Shown here: positions 57,343 to 64,000 of the stretch, piece by piece
How the letters are laid out: each line of letters opens with the position of its first letter
How positions within the stretch are numbered: the stretch's first letter is position 1
Source of the DNA: JBEEJZ01 sp041168905
GTDB lineage: Bacteria > Pseudomonadota > Gammaproteobacteria > Burkholderiales > Burkholderiaceae_C
Direction: 5' to 3'
DNA length: 64,000 nt
Assembly: GCA_041168905.1 (NCBI GenBank)
Contig: JBEEJZ010000079.1
Location: 20,666 to 84,665 of the forward strand
The notes under the pieces: generated by a model
What the model was told of the DNA's origin: nothing
Seen by the model: the letters and a program-made list of their open reading frames with translations, nothing else
The model's database searches: none
Position numbers and translations under genes: made by a program

Positions 57343-59640
57343 TCATGCGGAGGGCAAATTCTGCCCTCCTTGTGTTGTATCCAGTGCGAATGATAACGAG
57401 ACTTGGGCACCCCTGATTTCACCGTCCTGCATGACGTTGCTCAATTCGATTTTGGCTTTGTGTTCGTCCACAATTTTCTTGACCACAGCCAGCCCCAGGC
57501 CAGTGCCTTTGGACTTGGTGGTGACATAGGGCTCGAAGGCCCGCTGCAAGATGTTGGGCTCAAATCCGGGGCCTGTGTCGGTGACGCTCAGGCGTACGCG
57601 TGAGCGTGCGGCATTCCACTCGGTACGCACACGCACACGGGCATCCTGGCGGGCACCGGATCGCGCTTCGCAAGCATCCTGCGCGTTTTGAAGGAGGTTG
57701 TGAATCACTTGACGCAGTTGCTGCTCATCACCGGCAATGGGTGGACAGGTTGGGTCGAGCTCGGTCACCACCAGTGCCCTATGCACCTGGTCGCTGGGCT
57801 CGTTAGCATACAAGATCATCAGGTCTGAAATCAGGGCATTGAGTTGCACGGGCCGCAGCTCTGCTGTGGGCAAGCGGGCGTAGTCACGGAATTCGTTGAC
57901 CAATCGCTTCATGGCATCCACTTGGTCCACGATGGTTTTCACCGACTTGCTCAAGACCGCGTCGTCTTGCGCATCCAGCTTGCCAATCAGTTTGCGCTCC
58001 AGGCGCTCAGCCGACAACTGAATCGGGGTCAGCGGGTTCTTGATTTCATGCGCCAATCTGCGGGCCACTTCGCCCCAGGCCTGGGCGCGCTCGGCCGACA
58101 CGATTTCGGAGATGTCATCGAACACCAACAAGCGCATGCCATCGGGCAAGACAGCGCCGCGGGCCAGCAGGGTCACCGCTGTTTCACTCAGGCCTTGCCC
58201 TGTGGCGTGGATCTCGAATGATTTTTGCCAATGGTCCAGCTCGTGGGTGTCTTTGTCGGAACGCAACAAGGCAAATTGTTCAGCCACGCCCTGCGCAAAG
58301 TTTTGTAATGTGGGCAAAGACAACAAGGGCATGCCTTTGTGTGCAGCCACGGGCACCCGCAAGATCCGTGTGGCACCCGGGTTGGCCGACTGGATCACAC
58401 CTTGCGCATCCATCACCATGACGCCCGCCGTCAGGTTATCCAAAATGGTTTGCAAATTTCCACGCGCAGCATCGAGCTGGCTCAGGCTGCGCTCGACCGC
58501 CGAGCGAGCGTCCGACAGCTGCTGGGTCATGTCGGCAAAAGATCGGGTCAGACCGCCCAGCTCGTCCTTGCCTTGCAAAGCCAATTTTGGGGTCAAGTCA
58601 CCAGCGGCCACTTGCCGCATGCCGTGAGCCAGCAACAGCAAAGGCCTGGCCAACTGATTGCCCAGGAAGAACGCCAACAAAATGGCCCCGAGCACCGCCA
58701 TGAACAAACTGAGCGTCAAGGTGCCGATGTACATGCGACGCAAGCCGTCCCGCGCCAAGGCCCTTTCCTGGTATTCCCGGTTGGCCGCTTCCACTTCCAG
58801 GGCGTTGTTGACCAAGGTAGGGGGCAGGTCCTGCGTCAACTGAAGCAGGCGCTGGTCCTCATCGAACGCCATGCCCGATGCGGGCACCAGCACCAGAACT
58901 TTGATTCGCCCCTTGTCGCCGCCGGGGATGGCCTCATCCAAACCTTCCACCCATGTGGTGCTGCCCTTTTGACGCGCATCCTTGAACAGCAAGGGCGCAG
59001 GTCGCTCTGGACGAATCTGAAAACGCGATTGCCCGGTACTGGCCAGCATGCGCCCATTGGTGGACCACAGCACAGCATCACTGGCACCCAGCTGCTCACG
59101 GATCTTTTCAAGTGCCAGGGGTGCGCTCGCATCGCTGACCTCCGACAACTGCGAGGCCGCCACCTTCGACTGTTTGAGCATGTCGCTGCTGAGGGTGTCC
59201 AACGTGGCACGGCCCAGATTCAAGCCAGCCATGAGGGCGGCCTCGACCTTGACGTCAAACCAGCTTTCAATCGAGCGGGAAACGAACTGGTAGGACACCA
59301 CATAAATCAGCACCCCCGGAACCACACCCACGAGGCCAAAAATCGCCGCCAGTTTGAGCAAGAGTCGGGAGCCGAACTGCCCGCGCCGCAAACGCAGTAT
59401 CAGACGCACCGCGCCCCACAAAATGGTGATAAACAAACCACTGGCCACCACCCCGTTGACCAACACCAGCCATTCGTAATTTTGGTTGTAGCGGTCACGG
59501 TTACCGGTGGCTTGCGTGAGCAAGACCAGCAAACCCAGACCAATGACCACCAGGGTCAAGGCACCCAGCACCCAAAGCCATCGGCTGGTGCGCGAATCCA
59601 GAAAAGAGGATTTGAAGCGTTGACCCACGAACAAGGCCAT
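57343..59640 (-). CDS. NtrY-like sensor histidine kinase
   Basis: A 765-residue membrane kinase. Several N-terminal membrane segments (first about 20-42) and a periplasmic or sensor part lead to a HAMP-like region (GNQLARPLLLLAHGMRQVAA, about 330). Then come a PAS domain (TAGVMVMDAQGVIQSANPGA), HisKA with the histidine near 531 (RRLAHEIKNPLTPIQL), the N box NLLQNAQDAC, and the G boxes DTGPGFEP and GTGLGLAV. It phosphorylates the adjacent response regulator. It starts one base after the DUF4390 gene. Confidence 0.92.
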   Translation of the reverse strand: MALFVGQRFKSSFLDSRTSRWLWVLGALTLVVIGLGLLVLLTQATGNRDRYNQNYEWLVLVNGVVASGLFITILWGAVRLILRLRRGQFGSRLLLKLAAIFGLVGVVPGVLIYVVSYQFVSRSIESWFDVKVEAALMAGLNLGRATLDTLSSDMLKQSKVAASQLSEVSDASAPLALEKIREQLGASDAVLWSTNGRMLASTGQSRFQIRPERPAPLLFKDARQKGSTTWVEGLDEAIPGGDKGRIKVLVLVPASGMAFDEDQRLLQLTQDLPPTLVNNALEVEAANREYQERALARDGLRRMYIGTLTLSLFMAVLGAILLAFFLGNQLARPLLLLAHGMRQVAAGDLTPKLALQGKDELGGLTRSFADMTQQLSDARSAVERSLSQLDAARGNLQTILDNLTAGVMVMDAQGVIQSANPGATRILRVPVAAHKGMPLLSLPTLQNFAQGVAEQFALLRSDKDTHELDHWQKSFEIHATGQGLSETAVTLLARGAVLPDGMRLLVFDDISEIVSAERAQAWGEVARRLAHEIKNPLTPIQLSAERLERKLIGKLDAQDDAVLSKSVKTIVDQVDAMKRLVNEFRDYARLPTAELRPVQLNALISDLMILYANEPSDQVHRALVVTELDPTCPPIAGDEQQLRQVIHNLLQNAQDACEARSGARQDARVRVRTEWNAARSRVRLSVTDTGPGFEPNILQRAFEPYVTTKSKGTGLGLAVVKKIVDEHKAKIELSNVMQDGEIRGAQVSLSFALDTTQGGQNLPSA

Positions 59641-59641
59641 G

Positions 59642-60280
59642 TCAGCGCACCATGTCGGCTGTCAAACGCAGGTTGCGACCGATGTCCAATCGCCAATCCG
59701 CTTGATTGCCTGCCGCGATCTGAAAGGGCCTGGGCAGCTGGGTGACGTCAAGCCGAAACCGGTAGCTCAAATATTGCCGTGCATCTGCATCCAGGTCTGA
59801 CATCTCGGCCAGTTTCCAGGCGGTTTGCCTGCGGATCACATTCAGTGCATCTTGCAGCGTGTCAAAACTCTGGGACAGGCTGCTGGTGGCACCGGAATGG
59901 GCAATGGGTTCACTGGACACATTCAAGCGCCACCGACGCGTCAGGGGTTGATAGGCCAAGCGGTAATACTTGGCGGCGGTGCCCAATTTTTTGTCATACC
60001 AATACCAGCGGTCACGCATGAGCTCGGCTTCAGCCACAAAGTGAACGGCCAGGCCCTTGACCAAAGCATCTTCCACGGCCGGCCCCAACTCCAGACGCAA
60101 CTGAGCGTTGAGCAGCAAACTGCCGTCCTGTCGCTCCACTTTGAATTCGGTCAATTCGGCCGTGGACGTTTGCGCCCAAACGGGTACGCTCACCATCAGC
60201 CACGCAGCGAGCAGCCAGCGGCATACCCGCCAGAGCTCAGGCCCGGCGCTTTTCCAGCAGTGCGTAATAAAACCCGTCAT
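59642..60280 (-). CDS. DUF4390 domain protein, exported
   Basis: A 212-residue protein. An N-terminal signal segment (WLLAAWLMVSVPVWAQ) precedes the DUF4390 body (VERQDGSLLLNAQLRLELGP, RLAYQPLTRRWRLNVS). It is regularly encoded between rsmB and the ntrY-like kinase in Burkholderiales. The start at 60280 overlaps the rsmB end by about 44 bases; a GTG two codons earlier is possible. A periplasmic role linked to the kinase is inferred. Confidence 0.82.
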   Translation of the reverse strand: MTGFITHCWKSAGPELWRVCRWLLAAWLMVSVPVWAQTSTAELTEFKVERQDGSLLLNAQLRLELGPAVEDALVKGLAVHFVAEAELMRDRWYWYDKKLGTAAKYYRLAYQPLTRRWRLNVSSEPIAHSGATSSLSQSFDTLQDALNVIRRQTAWKLAEMSDLDADARQYLSYRFRLDVTQLPRPFQIAAGNQADWRLDIGRNLRLTADMVR

Positions 60281-61589
60281 GTTCACCCAGTGAATTGTCC
60301 TCGACAGGAAGACCTCTGGGCGGCTGACCGGGGATCAAATGCCCCGGAGAGGGGTGTAAAACCGCGTCAGTGTTGCGCTTTAGAAACGCTTGGACGGTTT
60401 CATCGCCCTCGGCCTTGAACACCGAGCAGGTGCAATACAGCAATTTGCCCCCTGGCTGAAGCAAAGGCCACAAGGTCTTGAGCAGCTGCGCCTGGATCTT
60501 GGCCAGCTGAGCGCTGTCTGTTGGGCGTCGTAACCAGCGCACATCCGGGTGCCTGCGCACAATGCCCGACGCGGTGCATGGCGCATCCAGCAAGATGGCG
60601 TCAAAAGTATATCCGTCCCACCAGGCTTGCGGCTTGCCCGCATCGGCGGCTTTGACTTCAGCCTTGAGGCCCAGCCGGTTCAGGTTCTGATGAATGCGCT
60701 CGCAGCGTTGGGCGTCCACATCCAACGCCAACACATGGGCCTGCGGGCACAGTTCGAGCAAATGGCCCGTCTTGCCCCCCGGTGCCGCACAGGCATCCAG
60801 AATGCGCCAAGGTTTTTGGGTGTCCATGCCCTGCATGAGCAAACGGGCCGAGACTTGGGCTGCTGCGTCTTGCACGGACACATGGCCTTGCGCAAAACCG
60901 GGCAACTGGTGCACCGGCACGGCATGAGCCAATTGCAAGCCGTCTTGGCCCACAGGCTTGGCCTCCAAGCCCTGGGCTTGCAATTGGGCCTGGTATTGGG
61001 CCACGCTGTGGTGTTGGCGGTTGACGCGCAGTGTCATCGGCGCAGCTTGTTGCGCCAGGTTCAGCAGGTCTTGCCAATGATCCGGGTGATCGGCTTGCAA
61101 GCGCTCGATCCACCAGCGCGGATGGTTCCACTGCGCCAAAGGGTTGGCATCGGTCTTGACAATCAGCGCATCGCGCTCGCGCATGAAGCGGCGCAAGCAG
61201 GCGTTGATGAAGCCACTTTGGGCCTTAGTCTGGTGCTGCTGGCGGGCCGCCTCCACCGCCTGATTGACCAGGGTGTGAACGGGATAAGGCGCATCGGCGT
61301 TGTTCCAGCACAAAGCCAAAGCACTGCACAGCAGGGCATCGGCGGCCGGGGGCGGGGCCTTGGCGGCCAACTGCTCACGCAGTGCGGTGGCGCGACCCCA
61401 TTGACGCAGCACCTGAAAACTCAAGGCCTGCACACCGGGACGCAATTCCGGCGGCACGCGCTCCAGTTGAGCAGTGAGCGATTGGCCTTGCCGCATGGCT
61501 TGTACGGCGCTGGCCGTGGCCTGGAGCAAACGCCACAAAGGTGCAGATTGACCTGCGGTATTGCTCGCGTTAGAGGTCTTGGAAATCAT
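60237..61589 (-). CDS. rsmB: 16S rRNA (cytosine-967) C5-methyltransferase RsmB
   Basis: A 450-residue protein. The N-terminal NusB-like part (PLWRLLQATASAVQAMRQG, LVNQAVEAARQQHQTKAQSG) is followed by the methyltransferase: DACAAPGGKTGHLLELCPQA, ALDVDAQRCERIHQNLNRLG, LLDAPCTASGIVRRHPDVRW with the PC motif, and LLYCTCSVFKAEGDETVQAF with the TCS motif. It methylates C967 of 16S rRNA. The start at 61589 is the best internal ATG, although no strong ribosome site is seen. Confidence 0.93.
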   Translation of the reverse strand: MISKTSNASNTAGQSAPLWRLLQATASAVQAMRQGQSLTAQLERVPPELRPGVQALSFQVLRQWGRATALREQLAAKAPPPAADALLCSALALCWNNADAPYPVHTLVNQAVEAARQQHQTKAQSGFINACLRRFMRERDALIVKTDANPLAQWNHPRWWIERLQADHPDHWQDLLNLAQQAAPMTLRVNRQHHSVAQYQAQLQAQGLEAKPVGQDGLQLAHAVPVHQLPGFAQGHVSVQDAAAQVSARLLMQGMDTQKPWRILDACAAPGGKTGHLLELCPQAHVLALDVDAQRCERIHQNLNRLGLKAEVKAADAGKPQAWWDGYTFDAILLDAPCTASGIVRRHPDVRWLRRPTDSAQLAKIQAQLLKTLWPLLQPGGKLLYCTCSVFKAEGDETVQAFLKRNTDAVLHPSPGHLIPGQPPRGLPVEDNSLGEHDGFYYALLEKRRA

Positions 61590-61597
61590 CGGAGGGG

Positions 61598-62140
61598 TCA
61601 ACTGGAAGCGACGCTCAAATCCATGCGCAAAGCGGGCTTGAACTTCAGGCGCCGGGCCAGCCACGCGGCCGGACGCATCTCCAAGGCCTCGTTGTAGGCG
61701 ACCACGGCCACATGGTAGGGAATGACTGCTGCAGGCAGCGTCTGGCGCATGCGACTCAATGCAATGTCGAGATCGGGCCTGACCGCATCAGAGGCGATTT
61801 GCAGCACGCGGCGCAGTTCGGCCACCAGTTGCTGGTGTTGTTGCACCACCATCTTCTGGCTTTCGCCCTCCAGGGGTTGCAGGCGCACTTGCGTCAAGGC
61901 TTCCAGCAAATCGTCGCACAAGGTTTGCAGGCCTTGCAGGGCTTGAATGTCTTCTTCAGTAGCCTGAGACTGACGCGCCGCAATGCCGCCTTGCAAGCGG
62001 ACCAGCAAACGCAGCCACACGGCGTCGACGCTGCTCCATTGGCGAATCACGTCGCTGCGCAAACGCATCAGGCGGTTGTGCGCACCCACGGCCCAAAACA
62101 GGACCAGTGCTGCCAGCAAACCCAAGATCAAAGCGACCAT
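61598..62140 (-). CDS. LemA-like membrane-anchored protein
   Basis: A 180-residue protein. The first 22 residues form a membrane segment (MVALILGLLAALVLFWAVGA), followed by HNRLMRLRSDVIRQWSSVDA, as in LemA proteins, and long helices. AGAGG lies before the ATG at 62140. LemA proteins are anchored with a helical body outside the inner membrane; the role is unclear. It lies between rpoC and rsmB, reading in the same direction. Confidence 0.78.
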   Translation of the reverse strand: MVALILGLLAALVLFWAVGAHNRLMRLRSDVIRQWSSVDAVWLRLLVRLQGGIAARQSQATEEDIQALQGLQTLCDDLLEALTQVRLQPLEGESQKMVVQQHQQLVAELRRVLQIASDAVRPDLDIALSRMRQTLPAAVIPYHVAVVAYNEALEMRPAAWLARRLKFKPALRMDLSVASS

Positions 62141-62160
62141 GCACGCACCTCTTTGGAGTA

Positions 62161-62203
62161 TCTTTAACAAAACAGCCCCTGACCGCAAGCGGTACAGGGG
62201 CTG
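62161..62203 (-). terminator. Intrinsic terminator of rpoC
   Basis: Minus-strand CAGCCCCTG, an inner short stem (ACCGC and GCGGT) and CAGGGGCTG, then TTTTGTT. It is located 35 bases after the rpoC stop. Confidence 0.9.
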
Positions 62204-62237
62204 GTCGTGATCACCGTGAAGCCGGTGACCTCACGCT

Positions 62238-64000
62238 TTAGGCAGCTTCGCCCGCGTCTGCAGGTGCGTCTTCGGCAGAAGACTCACCCGACAGCTCTGC
62301 GGCTTCGGCATCGGCAATGGCGCGGCGCTCGGCGTCGTCCATCGCGTCTTTCACCTTGCGGGCCTGGTGGTAAGCCAAACCGGTACCGGCAGGAATCAAG
62401 CGACCCACGATCACGTTTTCCTTCAGGCCACGCAACTCGTCGCGCTTGCCCATGATGGCCGCTTCGGTCAACACACGGGTCGTTTCCTGGAAGGAAGCGG
62501 CCGAGATGAACGAGTCGGTCGACAAGGACGCCTTGGTGATACCCAGCAACAAGTTGCTGTAGGTCGCAGGGATCTTGCCATCACGTTGCAAAGCGTCGTT
62601 GGTGTTGAGCATTTCGGAACGCTCCACCTGTTCACCTGCGATGTATGTCGAATCACCAGCGTTCTCGACCACGACACGGCGCAGCATCTGACGAACAATC
62701 ACTTCAATGTGCTTGTCGTTGATCTTCACGCCTTGCAAGCGGTAAACGTCCTGCACTTCGTCGACGATGTAGCGGGCCAGTTCTTCGATGCCCAGCAAAC
62801 GCAAGATGTCTTGTGGGTCGGCGGGGCCGTCCACAATGCTCTCGCCCTTGTTGACCACCTGGCCTTCGTGCACCAGGATGTTCTTCTCTTTGGGGATCAG
62901 TTCATCCCAGACCTTGCCTTCAGGGTCGGTGATCTGCAAGCGGACCTTGCCTTTGGTCTCTTTACCAAACGAGACGGTACCAGTGATCTCGGCCAGCATG
63001 CCCTTGTCTTTGGGCGAACGGGCCTCGAACAATTCGGCCACACGGGGCAAACCGCCGGTGATGTCTCGGGTCTTTTGACCTTCGACAGGGATACGGGCCA
63101 GCACTTCGCCAGGGCCCACGTCCATGCCGTCGCGAACCTGAATCAACGCGCCCACCTGGAAGCCGATCGTCACCGAGTGGTCGGTGCCGGGGATCTTGAC
63201 TTCCTTGCCTTGGGCATCGATCAGCTTGACCTGAGGGCGGACCACTTTGGCGGCACCGCGACGCTTGGGATCGATCACCACCAGGGTGGACAGACCGGTC
63301 ACTTCGTCGACCTGCTTGGCCACAGTCAGACCTTCTTCGACGTTCTCGAATTTCACCTGGCCGGCGAATTCGGTGATGATCGGACGGGTCAATGGATCCC
63401 AGTTGGCCAAGATCGTGCCAGCCTTGATGGTCTGGTCGGCCTTGATCGACAGGATCGCGCCGTAAGGCACTTTGTGACGCTCACGCTCACGGCCGTGTTC
63501 GTCGTGGATGATGATTTCGCCGGAACGGGCAATCACCACCAATTCGCCTTTGCTGTTGGTCACATAACGCATCGTGGCATTGAAGCCGATGATGCCGTTG
63601 GACTTGGCTTCCACGCTGGAGGCGACCGCTGCACGCGACGCCGCACCACCGATGTGGAAGGTACGCATGGTCAGCTGGGTACCGGGTTCACCGATGGACT
63701 GCGCAGCAATCACACCCACGGCTTCGCCGCTGTTGACCAAGCCGCCACGACCCAAATCGCGGCCATAGCACTTGGCGCACAAACCAAAGCGTGTTTCGCA
63801 GTTCAATGCGGTACGCACTTTGACTTCGTCCACGCCTTGCGCCTCAAGCACGTCGATCATGTCTTCGTCCAGCATTTCGCCGGCCTTGACCACCACGCTG
63901 CGGTTTTCGGGGTGCAACACATCTTCTGCCGCCGTGCGGCCCAAGATACGTTCACGCAACGATTCAATCACTTCACCGCCTTCAACGATGGCGCGCATCA
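62238..64000 (-). CDS. rpoC: RNA polymerase beta-prime subunit, C-terminal part (partial)
   Basis: About 587 residues; the gene continues beyond base 64000. It has the conserved GLCAKCYGRDLGRG zinc site, GEAVGVIAAQSIGEPGTQLT (trigger-loop region), a jaw-like middle part, and the end ISAASFQETTRVLTEAAIMG, typical of RpoC. The last 30 residues are acidic and alanine-rich. It is a core gene of transcription and marks the host backbone. A strong terminator follows. Confidence 0.98.
   Translation of the reverse strand, partial: MRAIVEGGEVIESLRERILGRTAAEDVLHPENRSVVVKAGEMLDEDMIDVLEAQGVDEVKVRTALNCETRFGLCAKCYGRDLGRGGLVNSGEAVGVIAAQSIGEPGTQLTMRTFHIGGAASRAAVASSVEAKSNGIIGFNATMRYVTNSKGELVVIARSGEIIIHDEHGRERERHKVPYGAILSIKADQTIKAGTILANWDPLTRPIITEFAGQVKFENVEEGLTVAKQVDEVTGLSTLVVIDPKRRGAAKVVRPQVKLIDAQGKEVKIPGTDHSVTIGFQVGALIQVRDGMDVGPGEVLARIPVEGQKTRDITGGLPRVAELFEARSPKDKGMLAEITGTVSFGKETKGKVRLQITDPEGKVWDELIPKEKNILVHEGQVVNKGESIVDGPADPQDILRLLGIEELARYIVDEVQDVYRLQGVKINDKHIEVIVRQMLRRVVVENAGDSTYIAGEQVERSEMLNTNDALQRDGKIPATYSNLLLGITKASLSTDSFISAASFQETTRVLTEAAIMGKRDELRGLKENVIVGRLIPAGTGLAYHQARKVKDAMDDAERRAIADAEAAELSGESSAEDAPADAGEAA

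Noticed and set aside
1..64000. CRISPR array
   Set aside because: No regularly spaced identical repeats were seen, and the Cas4-like domains are in phage recombination or helicase contexts.

Overview
The window looks like a betaproteobacterial chromosome, order Burkholderiales and probably Comamonadaceae. This is judged from the style of the conserved genes at the right end (rpoC, rsmB, a DUF4390 protein and an NtrY/NtrX-type pair) and from the overall high GC. The species cannot be named from sequence alone. Everything left of a tRNA-Phe gene (about 1 to 56.5 kb) is accessory DNA. Everything right of it is ordinary host DNA read leftward.

Left flank (1-8.4 kb): the end of a type III modification gene and a complete res gene. 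Then come two convergent, visibly AT-richer genes: a 1422-residue fusion of a Cas4/Dna2-like iron-sulfur nuclease with a superfamily 1 helicase, and a DNA methyltransferase. The methyltransferase start codon overlaps the stop of the phage lysozyme gene, so this pair sits exactly at the end of a phage late operon. It is the best candidate in the window for a little-described restriction-like defence system.

Prophage (about 8.4-43.5 kb, perhaps to 50 kb): a lambda-like siphovirus module lies on the minus strand. From right to left it holds small and large terminase, gpW-like connector, portal, protease with a nested scaffold, decoration protein, major capsid, joining proteins, tail tube, tail chaperones with a programmed -1 frameshift, tape measure, tail-tip genes, tip protein J, fibre genes, holin and lysozyme. 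The early arm (32-43.5 kb) holds two tandem ParB-methyltransferase fusions, a GNAT cassette, a RuvC-like resolvase, a P4-type primase-helicase, a Cas4-like nuclease, a probable ssDNA-binding protein, a Sak4-like ATPase and a DNA-binding regulator. A block of small plus-strand genes (30.4-32 kb) separates the two arms.

Right accessory region (43.8-56.3 kb): a SEC-C protein with a nuclease-like core faces a second nuclease-like gene. Next is a large serine recombinase with DUF2924 and two partner genes. After that come an XRE / ImmA-IrrE / HEPN operon, an unknown divergent gene pair, a membrane coiled-coil protein and a small lipoprotein. A short repeat (CTTGGCTT-N10-CAGCGCGTCAAT) occurs before three genes, two in the prophage block and one in the recombinase module. 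This suggests the two regions belong to one element.

Host region (56.5-64 kb): tRNA-Phe with promoter and terminator, a response regulator and sensor kinase, a DUF4390 protein, rsmB, a LemA-like protein, and the 3' part of rpoC with its terminator.
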